Shown here: piece by piece, positions 51,766-62,239 of the stretch
Layout of the letters: the number at the start of each line of letters is the position of its first letter
How positions within the stretch are numbered: position 1 is the stretch's first letter
Assembly: GCA_004173235.1 (NCBI GenBank)
Contig: SEAC01000015.1
Coordinates: 124,001-188,000 of the forward strand
From: Chitinophagaceae bacterium
GTDB lineage: Bacteria; Bacteroidota; Bacteroidia; Chitinophagales; Chitinophagaceae
Length of the DNA: 64,000 bases
Direction: 5' to 3'
Position numbers and translations under genes: made by a program
Notes under the pieces: model-generated
What the model was told of the DNA's origin: nothing
Database searches by the model: none
What the model saw: only the letters and a program-made list of their open reading frames with translations

Positions 51766-52251
51766 TCAGGCGCCTGCGGGGAGGTCGGAGGCCTTCCGTT
51801 TGCCCCGCTGTGGAAAGCGGGTGCGAAGGTCTTCAAATATAACCTGGGCGCCCGGCAGCCCTTTGTCGGCCGCTGTTTTTACGCTGCCGTAAAACAGGAG
51901 GCTGGCTTCAAGGGCTTCGGTGCCTGCCAGAGCGAAGCCGTCTTCCAGTCCGTTGCACAGCTGTCGGGCGAGCTGCAGCAGGGGGCGATAGGCGCGCACG
52001 TTGCCCACGTCGGTTTTGAAATCCTCTTCCGACACGATCCCGGGCATCAGCTCAGGGTGCGCTGCCGCATGGTCGGCGGCCTTTAGCACGAAATGCTCGG
52101 AGCGGTCGCCCATCCGGTTCATGGAAGTGCGATCGTCGGGGGAGAGGGTGTGGAGAAAGGGGCGAAGTAGTTGCAGCAGTTCTTCCATCTTTGTTGCTGC
52201 GGCGGCCTGCACATCGATGGGCATGGGCCGTGCGGAAAGGTTTTGTAGCAT
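51766..52251 (-). CDS. Conserved hypothetical protein (161 residues)
   Basis: This small cytoplasmic helical protein starts at the ATG complementary to 52249-52251 (MLQNLSARPMPID); the frame upstream is non-coding. Segments such as FLHTLSPDDRTSMNRMGDRSEHFVLKAADHAAAHPELMP, VGNVRAYRPLLQLARQLCNGLEDGFALAGTEALEASLLFYGSVKTAADKGLPGAQVIFEDLRTRFP match a pattern I remember from many Bacteroidota genomes annotated only as hypothetical. It has no cofactor or catalytic motif. It is divergent from katG and closed by its own terminator. Confidence 0.85.
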   Translation of the reverse strand: MLQNLSARPMPIDVQAAAATKMEELLQLLRPFLHTLSPDDRTSMNRMGDRSEHFVLKAADHAAAHPELMPGIVSEEDFKTDVGNVRAYRPLLQLARQLCNGLEDGFALAGTEALEASLLFYGSVKTAADKGLPGAQVIFEDLRTRFPQRGKRKASDLPAGA

Positions 52252-52347
52252 ACACAGTTGTTTGGTGAAGCAATACGTTACCGTTACAAGGTACTGCCCG
52301 GCTGGCGGCGTTTGCAAGAGTAAAACCACGTGATTTTCGGATGGTAA

Positions 52348-54726
<2,379 letters not shown>

Positions 54727-54976
54727 CGCCACCCAATAACGGGCTCTACTGGTACTAATAAACCAATAAACTAATAAACGGGCACTTCCCGGATAGGGGG
54801 AAATAAATAGACCCCTGTGGAAACAGGGGTCGCAACCAAAACTAACTGCTTATGAGAAAATTGTCTGCTTATGTGAGATAATATGGTTTGCAATAACGGT
54901 GCCGAAAATTTCGTTTAGGGCGGTAGGGAATGCTAAAGAAATGTAAATGGTTACTTTTAGGCCCCAACCCGAAACC
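54727..54976. other. Intergenic region with a strong hairpin and a possible 9-codon leader
   Basis: GACCCCTGT and ACAGGGGTC (54810-54831) form a 9-bp stem with a GGAA loop and no T-tract on the plus strand. About 20 bp later a frame ATG AGA AAA TTG to TAA (54852-54881) encodes nine residues. CTGCTTATG is repeated at 54846 and 54865. TACTTTTA at 54952-54959, one mismatch from TANNTTTG, could be the -7 box of the following operon. Nothing else is recognisable. Confidence 0.45.
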
Positions 54977-55939
54977 ATGATTGAAAAGCCCAACTTCTGG
55001 CAGCGCCTTGGCCTGCACGACTGGTTTGTGAATAAGCCCGAGGCGGCCCCGGCCGATACGCGCGCAGCGCTCACGCCCGACAACATCTTCCGATACCTGC
55101 TCCAGCAGTTCGATACCTCCGCCCGCGAGCTCTCGTTTGCCAATCGCGTGGTGTTTTTTCACGAGTATATCGTGGTGCTCCACCCCGACGACTATGCGGC
55201 GTTCCAGGAGCACCGGAAGGGTTTGTTCGGGATGATCGCGCAGGAATCTGTGGCCGAATTTTCCCGCCGCCTCTACGAAGCGCAAAAAGAGGGACGCACC
55301 GTGGCACCTGCGGCCAACCGCTGGGTGTTCCGCTTCGTGTCGCATCCCGGCTATGCGCCCGGCGACCTCGGCTTTATCGGCAAACTCCTTCCCGAATCGC
55401 AAACACCCGGTAACAACCCGACGCAGCAAAGCAACCTCCGCGTAACCTATATACCCCGGCAAACCGGCCAGGCGCAAACCGCGGATCTTGCCCCCGAAAC
55501 CCTGCAGGCCTTTACATATTACAGTGAAGGCTACTACGAGCTGCCGTTCCGCCTCGATGGTGTGGGCACGGGCGCGGCAACCGCCGCCAGTGGCGCGCTT
55601 GCCCGCATAGAGGCGGTAGTTCCCGAGCGCGAATGGGCCGGGAAAAAGATCGAGTTCTTTCTCCGCAACGACGATACGGTCGTGAGCGGACTTGCCGACA
55701 ACCGCGAAAGCTCCGACGTGTTTCGCGTGCCTTCCGAATGGGTAGACACGCCGCACCTGCGCATCCGCTATGCACGCGCCGACGACCGCTTTTACCTGAG
55801 TGCCTTTGGCGAGAAAACCATCCTCAACGAAAAGGAAGTGGAGCGCAGCCAGCCGCAGCAACCCGCGTGGGTGGAGCTGCCGCTCAACTCGCGGATCGTG
55901 CTCAACGGCATCGTTGGCCTGAACTTTTATAAATCCTGA
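54977..55939 (+). CDS. FhaA-like protein with degenerate C-terminal FHA-like domain
   Basis: This 320-residue protein has no membrane segment. I start it at the ATG at 54977 (MIEKPNFWQRLGLHDWF); an ATG at 54947 is possible. The N-terminal region (DNIFRYLLQQFDTSARELSFANRVVFFHEYIVVLHPDDYAAFQEHRKGLFGM) resembles by pattern the N-terminal domain of actinobacterial FhaA ('VPN.FVV.LSP.DY..L'). After a Pro/Gln linker, the last about 100 residues look like a beta-sandwich ending LPLNSRIVLNGIVGLNFYKS, parallel to the C-terminal 'L.dGD.I.lG...l.f' of FHA domains, but the phosphothreonine-binding GR and SRxH motifs are missing. It is the first gene of the Ser/Thr kinase-phosphatase cluster. The FHA relation is an inference from weak motifs and context. 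Confidence 0.8.
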   Translation: MIEKPNFWQRLGLHDWFVNKPEAAPADTRAALTPDNIFRYLLQQFDTSARELSFANRVVFFHEYIVVLHPDDYAAFQEHRKGLFGMIAQESVAEFSRRLYEAQKEGRTVAPAANRWVFRFVSHPGYAPGDLGFIGKLLPESQTPGNNPTQQSNLRVTYIPRQTGQAQTADLAPETLQAFTYYSEGYYELPFRLDGVGTGAATAASGALARIEAVVPEREWAGKKIEFFLRNDDTVVSGLADNRESSDVFRVPSEWVDTPHLRIRYARADDRFYLSAFGEKTILNEKEVERSQPQQPAWVELPLNSRIVLNGIVGLNFYKS

Positions 55940-55943
55940 GGCT

Positions 55944-56042
55944 ATGTCCGGCCTGTTTGCTTATTTACTCCTCGCACTGTGCACCGCACTAACGCTGCTG
56001 CACTTCCGGGATGTGCGCCACTCAAACCGAAACGATGAATGA
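55944..56042 (+). CDS. Candidate 32-residue single-span membrane peptide
   Basis: Four bases after the stop of the FhaA-like gene, an ATG opens a 33-codon frame whose TGA overlaps the PP2C start codon region by 8 bp. The peptide begins with a hydrophobic helix (MSGLFAYLLLALCTALTLLH) and ends with a polar charged tail (FRDVRHSNRNDE), the layout of a single-span small membrane protein with its C-terminus in the cytoplasm. The overlap on both sides is like every other junction in this operon, which argues for real, coupled translation. It was found by reading the junction; homologs were not checked. It could instead be a chance frame that couples PP2C translation. Confidence 0.55.
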   Translation: MSGLFAYLLLALCTALTLLHFRDVRHSNRNDE

Positions 56043-57390
56043 CCTTTTTGCGGGACGGACCGACGTGGGACGCGAACGGAGCAACAACGAAGATGCCTTC
56101 CTGGCGCTTGCTGCCGGGCACGGCCGGGCGCTGCTTGCTGTGATCGACGGCGTTGGCGGGTACGAAGGAGGAGAGGTGGCCACGGCCATCGCAGTGCGCG
56201 AGCTGCAATCCGCTCTGGAGAATGGCTTCATCGCCGACGAACATAGCCTGCGGTCCGTCTTTGCCCGCATCCAGCAACATATTCTCGACGCGAAACGCCA
56301 GGATCCGGAGCGTGCGCGCATGGCCTGCGTGCTGAGCGCGGTGCTCACCGATGAAGCCAAAGGAACCTTTCATTATGCCCACGTGGGCGACACGCGCATC
56401 TATCTTTTCCGCGATGGCTCGCTCGTGAAGATCAGTCCCGACCATTCGTTTGTGGGATTGCTCGAAGACAGCGGCCGCATCAGCGAAGCGGAGGCCATGG
56501 CGCACCCGAAGCGCAACGAGATCGATCGGGCGCTCGGGTTCGATGCGGCATTCCATGCCGACCAATATATTGCTTCCGGCGCTTCGCCCTTTCTTCCCGG
56601 CGACCTGCTGCTGTTGTGCAGCGATGGCCTTACAGACCTCGTTGATCGCGCCGGCATCAGCGCCGTCCTGCAGGGTGCCGGCACGTTGGAGCAAAAAGCG
56701 AAAGCACTGGTAGATGAAGCAAACGGGCGTGGCGGAAAAGACAACATCACGGTTGTGCTCTGCACCCATAGCCGCCAACGGTTTGCGGGCGCGCCGGTGG
56801 GACAGCCGCGGTCGGCGTCCGTAGAAATACGGGATGAGCCGCGTGGTGTTGCTCCTGCGCCTCCTGCAACAACACCCGTACGCCGCAAGGCTTGGTGGCC
56901 CTGGATAGCAGCTGTGCTGCTGCTCGCGCTGTTTTTTGGATGGTGGCTGGCGCGGCGTCAACTGGAAAACACTGCGGTTGAACCGCCAATGGCGGTTGCG
57001 CCGGCGGGGCCTGACTTTGGAGCGCAGGTAGCGCTGTTGCAAGACAGCTTCCGCCTGGCCGACGACTCGCTATACCAGCTGCCCGACTCCTTGTTCATCG
57101 GGCAGGACAGCCTGCAACTTTTTGGCGGTAGCGGTTCCATCCTGGCACCAGCGGCCGGCCGCTCCGTATGGCAGGTGGCGCCTACGCTACGTCTGCTACG
57201 GCTCGGGCACCTCGAGCTGCGCGAGACCGATCTGCGGATCAGCAGCAGCAACGTGGCGGCGCTCCGGTTCGACAGCGTGCGGCTGGTAAACGTTACGGTG
57301 GGAGTGGGCACGCCCGTTACTTTCCGCGATACGGTCGTCAGTGGAAGTCTGTACCTGGTGGCACCAGCGAAAGGAGGGAAGCACCCATGA
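56035..57390 (+). CDS. Membrane-anchored PP2C-family Ser/Thr phosphatase
   Basis: This 451-residue protein has a PP2C catalytic domain in residues 1-245 with all metal-site motifs: GRTDVGRERSNNEDAF, VIDGVGGYEGGEVAT, HVGDTRIYLFRDGSLVKISPDHSFV, LLLCSDGLTDLV and GGKDNITVVL. A Pro-rich linker leads to one transmembrane helix near 287-307 (WWPWIAAVLLLALFFGWWLA) and a 140-residue extracytoplasmic domain with right-handed-repeat-like strands (LRLLRLGHLELRETDLRISSSNVAALRFDSVRLVNVTVG). The topology matches mycobacterial PstP. The start codon at 56035 lies within the end of the small ORF before it, and the stop overlaps the next start (ATGA). It probably dephosphorylates targets of the kinase at 62.2 kb. 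Confidence 0.93.
   Translation: MNDLFAGRTDVGRERSNNEDAFLALAAGHGRALLAVIDGVGGYEGGEVATAIAVRELQSALENGFIADEHSLRSVFARIQQHILDAKRQDPERARMACVLSAVLTDEAKGTFHYAHVGDTRIYLFRDGSLVKISPDHSFVGLLEDSGRISEAEAMAHPKRNEIDRALGFDAAFHADQYIASGASPFLPGDLLLLCSDGLTDLVDRAGISAVLQGAGTLEQKAKALVDEANGRGGKDNITVVLCTHSRQRFAGAPVGQPRSASVEIRDEPRGVAPAPPATTPVRRKAWWPWIAAVLLLALFFGWWLARRQLENTAVEPPMAVAPAGPDFGAQVALLQDSFRLADDSLYQLPDSLFIGQDSLQLFGGSGSILAPAAGRSVWQVAPTLRLLRLGHLELRETDLRISSSNVAALRFDSVRLVNVTVGVGTPVTFRDTVVSGSLYLVAPAKGGKHP
56819..56832. repeat. CCGTA-GAAA-TACGG palindromic motif
   Basis: Exact copy inside the PP2C gene, read in frame as GTA GAA ATA CGG (VEIR). Confidence 0.55.
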
Positions 57391-60300
57391 GTAAACGCGC
57401 ACTCGAAAGGATCCTGCTCTTCGCCGCTACCCTTATCCTGGGAGGACTATTCTATTTATTGTATACAGGACTTCAAAAAGACATGGCCGACGTGCCCCGG
57501 CGCCTGCAGGAAGGCAGCATCGTCAACCTGAATGCGGATGCGGACGGGGCTGCGCTGGCGGGCCTGCTGGGCAAACAATATTACCTCGAAGATCCACGCG
57601 ACATCCGCGCCGTGCAGGAAGTATTCAGCACCCGTAGAAATACGGTTGCACTGGATAATATCGGCGCGCTCAACAAGCGTCCTTTCCTGCTGCGTGCGGA
57701 AGATGCACTTACGCGCGGCGGCGTTTCCCTCCAAAAACGCGCGCGGCTTTCCTACCGGCTTATCGGTTTCAGCGGCGCTGACAGCGTTCGTTATGACCAG
57801 GAACGAAAGGCGCCCCCCGCACTGCCCTCAACGCAGGATCTTGGCGCGGGACGCGGTTCGCTTTCCGGGACGGTCACCGAGGGAGGCGGCCCCGCGGCAG
57901 GGGTGCTGCTTCGCTTGGAGCGCGTGTTGCCCTCCGACAGCAGCAGCGAGAGCGATGCAGAGGCTGCACGCACCATCGCCACAAGTGGCTTTCGCTACCA
58001 GCAGGCGCCCGGCGCCAACAAAGTGTTGGTGGCCTGCTATGTGCGCACGGATGCTTCAGGCCGATACAGCTTCTCCGGCCTGCCGGAGGGTGGTGCATGG
58101 GAAGTGCTGCCGCTGCAACCCGGCTATTATTTTGGCCAGGCAAAAGGCGCGTCGAACCTGCGTGGCAGCGTGCAACGCAACTTCAACCGCACGGTGCACA
58201 CGCTGCGTCTTTTTTCGGGACGCGATTTCAATAACCTCAAGCGCGAGGGCGCGCTCATCGTGCGCACGCCCGAAGAAGCGGTGCGCTGGTACGCTATCAT
58301 TGCCACTGCATTCCTGCTTTCATTCTGGTTGCTGCACGGCCTGCTCAGCGCGCGGCTCAAAGGCTGCGACCCGTTTGTGCTGCCGCTGTTGATGCTGCTC
58401 ACCGGTATTTCCCTCCTGACGCTGCTCAGCCTCCAGGACCCGCTACGCGACCGTTTCCTCGCCCGCAGCACCCTATGGTATTTCCTCGGGGGCATCGGCG
58501 GTATCTTCTTACTGCTCCTGTTCAATCTCCAGCGCTTCACGCCCGCGTCGGGCTTCTACCGGTTGTTTGCTTTCAATGGCCGGAAGAGCGAACGCGGCAT
58601 GCAATGGGGCATCGCAGCGCTGTTGCTCCTTGCACTCACGATCTTTTTGGGTAGCGGCCCCGAGGGCAGCGGCGTTAAAGTGAACCTGTTTGGCGTGCAG
58701 CCGAGCGAGGTGATCCGCTTTGTGCTGCTGCTTTTTCTTGCCGGCTTTTTTGCCGCCAACGAGCGCTTTATTTCGGAATATGCCACTGCCCGCCGGCGCT
58801 GGAGTTTTTTCTATCCTGCGCTCGGTGCCGTTCTGCTCACCATCTTTCTCTTCCTCATGCTGGGCGATCTTGGTCCGGCCGTGGTGATCTGTTTCACGTT
58901 CATCATCCTCTTTTCTTTTTCGCGCGCCGACTTTGGTGTGATGGCCGCAACGGTGGCGGTGTATGTGCTGGCCAACTGGATCCTTCCCAGCGTTTGGATC
59001 GCAACGGCGGCCACCGTAGTTCTACTGGCGGCATACCTGCGCTTCGGCTACAAGCGCCTGTCAGAATCTTCGGTGATGGCGCTTGCCGTGCTTGCCGGCT
59101 TTTTATTAATTGACCAGGTGCCGGGGCTCGACCAGCTCTTTCCCGGCCCGGTGCAAAGGCTTGCCGACCGCAAAGCGATCTGGCAGAACCCCTGGGATAA
59201 CGAGGTTTTTGGCGGCGACCAGGTGGCGAACGGCATCTGGGGGATGGCCTCGGGCGGTGCCAGCGGCCAGGGAATCGGTGAAGGCTTTGCCAAGACCATT
59301 CCGGAGGCGCATACCGATATGATCCTGCCCGCGATCGGCGAAGAGCTCGGCTGGGCGGGCATCGTATGCCTCTTCCTGCTGTTTCTCGTATACCTGCACC
59401 GTGCCTTGCTCATTGGCAGGCAAACGGGCCGGCCGTTCCTCTTTTACCTATGCGCGGGCATCGGTCTTAGCACGTTCGTGCAGTTCCTGTTGATCGCCGG
59501 AGGCTCCACGGGAGCGCTGCCGCTGTCGGGCATTACGCTTCCCTTCATCAGCTATGGTGGTTCCTCGCTCATCATCAACCTGATTGCCGCAGGCTTCCTT
59601 CTTTCTGCTTCGGCCGTGCGCGGTTCGGAAGCGCAGCTTCAATACGTGCGCAGGCAGCAGGACCGCAACCTCGTTCCTGCTCTGGCCGTGGCGACCCTGG
59701 GCGTGCTGGCGCTTTCGGTTAATCTTGGGCGTTACCTCTTTCAGCCCGCACGGTGGGTGGTGCAGCCAGCACTGGTGGCCGATCGGGCAGGTGCCCGGAT
59801 GTTCAGCTACAACCCGCGCATCGCCATCCTGATGAACCGCCTCGAAGCAGGCGCGCTTTACGATCGCAAGGGCCGCGTGCTGGCAACGAGCCGCAAGGAA
59901 AGACTGGCGCAACAGCGCGATACGTTGCTGGCAGGTGGCGTTCCTGCCGCAGACCTCGCGCGACTCGCGCACCGGCGGCTCGAGCGCTATTATCCTTACG
60001 GCGATCAAACATTCTTCTGGACCGGCGATGCCAACACGGGCGTATTTACCGGGGCCATCAACGGCTGGTTTGGCGAGTACGCGCTCGCGGCGGAATTGCG
60101 CGGGTTTGCAACACCCGAAACGGCATACGACGTGCGTGCACACCGCTTTCGCGAAAGCCGCTTCCTCCCGGCCGGCGAGCGCGACATGACCGTGGTTGGC
60201 CGCGATTACCGGGCGCTGGCACCCCTGCTGCTTGCGGGCATCAACAGCAAGGAGGTAGCGGAATTCAAGCAACGCAACCGCGACGCACAACTGAGCATCG

Positions 60301-61445
60301 ATGCCGGTTTGCAGGCCGCTTTGCAGCGCGGCATGGCGCTCGACGACTCGCTGCGCGACAACCGCGTGTCGATCGTGGTGCTGAACGACGCGGGCGGCGA
60401 TGTGCTGGCTTCTGCCAACTGGCCCCTGCCGCCCACCGAAGACTGGGACCTGCTTACGATGACCTCGCGTGAAGCTGCGCGCCAGCCCGGCTGGCTTACC
60501 CTCCGCGACCTTGGATTCACGCACGCAACGCAGCCCGGCTCCACGGCCAAGCTTGCTACGGCACTTGCCGGGCTGAATAAATACGGCGCCGCACTTGCAG
60601 AGAAGAAGATCCTCGTGCGGCCACAGGACCTCGTGCGCATCCGCAGCGCCGAGCCCGATGAGGCCGGCTGGATCGACATGCAACGCGCCATCGTGAAATC
60701 GAACAACGCTTATTTCATCCGCTTGGCCAACGAGCAGCGCCTCGAGGAAGAAATGGCGAACCTGTATCTGCAGAATGGCCTTTTCTGGCGCGGCGTCGGC
60801 GGATATTTTTACGAGCGGCCTCCCAACAACGGTGCGCGCGAAGAAACGTGGCGATCGCTTTGGCGCCGCACGGAGTTTCGCAGCATCAGCCGGTATAACG
60901 TTTCCGACCCGCGCAAGACCCGCGCGGTAGGCGTGTCGGGCGCAGCGTGGGGGCAGGGGGAGCTGACCGCAACACCGGCAGCCATCGCACGGCTTGCATC
61001 GGGCATTGCTCACGGAGGCCAGCTGGTGCCGCACCGGTTTGTATTGAAGATCGCCGACTCGGTAGTGGCCCCCGGCACCGGCGAAGCAATTGCGCGCAGC
61101 CCGCAGCTCGCAGCCCTGCTCACTGATTTCATGAAGGCACAAAGCGCCGGCAAGCGCGCAACGTTGGGCATTACCGTTGCAGGAAAGACCGGAACTCCGG
61201 AGCGAATTTTGCGGGGAGCGCGTGTGAACGATGGCTGGTACGTGTTTTTCGCACCTGCCGCCAGCGGGAGCGGCCATATCGTATGTTGCATTCGCATCGA
61301 AGCCACCAAAGGCTCGAGCGATGCGGTGAAGCTGGCCGGCAAGCTGCTCATCCCCGAATTGCAGCGCCGTGGCTACATCCGCAGCTTCGATGGCGATGGC
61401 GGGGCACGCGATTCGGTTATTCGCATCAGGCCTTTGAATGAATAA
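57387..61445 (+). CDS. Fused SEDS (RodA/FtsW-like) glycosyltransferase - class B PBP transpeptidase
   Basis: This 1,352-residue protein starts at an ATG overlapping the PP2C stop. In order: a transmembrane helix (8-27); an extracytoplasmic region with a carboxypeptidase-regulatory-like Ig fold (about 155-255: GRGSLSGTVTEGGGPAAGVLL, VRTDASGRYSFSGLPEG); and a polytopic SEDS domain (about 300-745) with VQPSEVIRFVLLL near 439, EAHTDMILPAIGEELGWAG (641-659, including the likely catalytic Asp) and GITLPFISYGGSSLIINL. A further helix (761-785) precedes a class B penicillin-binding protein with LYDRKGRVLATS, SxxK at Ser1052 (GSTAK), SxN at Ser1105 (KSNNAY) and KTGT at Lys1267. Both halves keep their catalytic residues, so one chain may polymerise and cross-link peptidoglycan. 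RodA and PBP2 are normally separate proteins. Confidence 0.95.
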   Translation: MSKRALERILLFAATLILGGLFYLLYTGLQKDMADVPRRLQEGSIVNLNADADGAALAGLLGKQYYLEDPRDIRAVQEVFSTRRNTVALDNIGALNKRPFLLRAEDALTRGGVSLQKRARLSYRLIGFSGADSVRYDQERKAPPALPSTQDLGAGRGSLSGTVTEGGGPAAGVLLRLERVLPSDSSSESDAEAARTIATSGFRYQQAPGANKVLVACYVRTDASGRYSFSGLPEGGAWEVLPLQPGYYFGQAKGASNLRGSVQRNFNRTVHTLRLFSGRDFNNLKREGALIVRTPEEAVRWYAIIATAFLLSFWLLHGLLSARLKGCDPFVLPLLMLLTGISLLTLLSLQDPLRDRFLARSTLWYFLGGIGGIFLLLLFNLQRFTPASGFYRLFAFNGRKSERGMQWGIAALLLLALTIFLGSGPEGSGVKVNLFGVQPSEVIRFVLLLFLAGFFAANERFISEYATARRRWSFFYPALGAVLLTIFLFLMLGDLGPAVVICFTFIILFSFSRADFGVMAATVAVYVLANWILPSVWIATAATVVLLAAYLRFGYKRLSESSVMALAVLAGFLLIDQVPGLDQLFPGPVQRLADRKAIWQNPWDNEVFGGDQVANGIWGMASGGASGQGIGEGFAKTIPEAHTDMILPAIGEELGWAGIVCLFLLFLVYLHRALLIGRQTGRPFLFYLCAGIGLSTFVQFLLIAGGSTGALPLSGITLPFISYGGSSLIINLIAAGFLLSASAVRGSEAQLQYVRRQQDRNLVPALAVATLGVLALSVNLGRYLFQPARWVVQPALVADRAGARMFSYNPRIAILMNRLEAGALYDRKGRVLATSRKERLAQQRDTLLAGGVPAADLARLAHRRLERYYPYGDQTFFWTGDANTGVFTGAINGWFGEYALAAELRGFATPETAYDVRAHRFRESRFLPAGERDMTVVGRDYRALAPLLLAGINSKEVAEFKQRNRDAQLSIDAGLQAALQRGMALDDSLRDNRVSIVVLNDAGGDVLASANWPLPPTEDWDLLTMTSREAARQPGWLTLRDLGFTHATQPGSTAKLATALAGLNKYGAALAEKKILVRPQDLVRIRSAEPDEAGWIDMQRAIVKSNNAYFIRLANEQRLEEEMANLYLQNGLFWRGVGGYFYERPPNNGAREETWRSLWRRTEFRSISRYNVSDPRKTRAVGVSGAAWGQGELTATPAAIARLASGIAHGGQLVPHRFVLKIADSVVAPGTGEAIARSPQLAALLTDFMKAQSAGKRATLGITVAGKTGTPERILRGARVNDGWYVFFAPAASGSGHIVCCIRIEATKGSSDAVKLAGKLLIPELQRRGYIRSFDGDGGARDSVIRIRPLNE
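57632..57645. repeat. CCGTA-GAAA-TACGG palindromic motif
   Basis: Exact copy inside the SEDS-PBP gene but in a different frame (CGT AGA AAT ACG) from the copy at 56819. Confidence 0.55.
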
Positions 61446-61450
61446 AGCAT

Positions 61451-62239
61451 ATGGGATTATTTGACCGACTTCGAAACGATACGAGCGACGCGAAATCCAT
61501 CCGCGAAGACCTCCTGTATGCCCTGCGCACGCGCCTCGCTTCCTTCCAGGGAAATGAAGCACGTGGCTTGCGCAACATTATCATCTATCTCGCGCCGCCG
61601 GCGGAGCAGCGTTCCCTTTTCGAAGCTGCACTGCTCGTGCACGAGCCAGGCCGTTTTCGCGAAGAGCTGCTTCGTGTGGCACAGGACTATGACGTTGCGC
61701 TGCCGGAAGGGTGGGAGCTGAAGACCGAGTTTGTAGAAATACTGCCGGAAGAAGCGGGCAGGCTGGAAGGCATGCCCGTGGCCTTGCTGTTGCATTCGGG
61801 ACAGCGGCCGGGCCCGGCGGTTCGGAGCGCCCGCATCCGCGTGCTGGTGGGCGACACCGGGGGTGAAGAATACCCGCTGACATCAGGAGGCGACCGTGTC
61901 AACATCGGTCGTGAGGGAAAGGTGCAACTGCCCGACGGTTTCGTGCGCATCAATGCCATCGCCTTCCACGGCGACAGCAAAGCAGAAGCAAACCGCTTCG
62001 TATCGCGGCAGCACGCGCACATCAGCTACGATGCTTCGTTGGGACAGTTCGTGCTTTTTGCCGACGCAGGCGGCTTGCCTCCGCACAACAAGACCAAAGT
62101 AAAAAGCCTGGGTGCGGAGACAGCCGTGAAGCTGCAAAGCGCCGAAGTGCCGCACCTGCTGCGCAACGGCGACCAGATCATGCTCGGCAACACGGCTTTA
62201 CTGGAATTCATCACCGATCAACCGGCCGCGCATGGGTAA
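61451..62239 (+). CDS. FHA-domain protein
   Basis: This 262-residue cytoplasmic protein starts 5 bp after the SEDS-PBP stop. The N-terminal 125 residues (SIREDLLYALRTRLASFQGNEARGLRNIIIYLAPP, FREELLRVAQDYDVALPEGWELKTEFVE) recall the FhaA-type N-terminal domain. The C-terminal FHA domain (about 140-255) has NIGREGKVQLPD, RFVSRQHAHISYDASLGQFVLFADAGG and LRNGDQIMLGNTALLEF; the Gly-Arg and Ser-Arg-x-His phosphothreonine-binding residues are intact. It would bind phosphorylated partners, most simply the kinase encoded immediately downstream or the SEDS-PBP enzyme. Its stop overlaps the kinase start by 8 bp. Confidence 0.93.
   Translation: MGLFDRLRNDTSDAKSIREDLLYALRTRLASFQGNEARGLRNIIIYLAPPAEQRSLFEAALLVHEPGRFREELLRVAQDYDVALPEGWELKTEFVEILPEEAGRLEGMPVALLLHSGQRPGPAVRSARIRVLVGDTGGEEYPLTSGGDRVNIGREGKVQLPDGFVRINAIAFHGDSKAEANRFVSRQHAHISYDASLGQFVLFADAGGLPPHNKTKVKSLGAETAVKLQSAEVPHLLRNGDQIMLGNTALLEFITDQPAAHG

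Noticed and set aside
51225..51842. Minus- and plus-strand ORFs across the 21-bp array with heptad patterns
   Set aside because: A 21-bp period keeps all frames open once one unit lacks stops. Both frames run through a terminator hairpin, and spacers are unconserved at codon level, so I treat the array as DNA-level.
59448..61562. 704-codon frame antisense to the PBP part of the fusion
   Set aside because: Same third-codon effect; no recognisable motifs, and the sense frame has all catalytic motifs.
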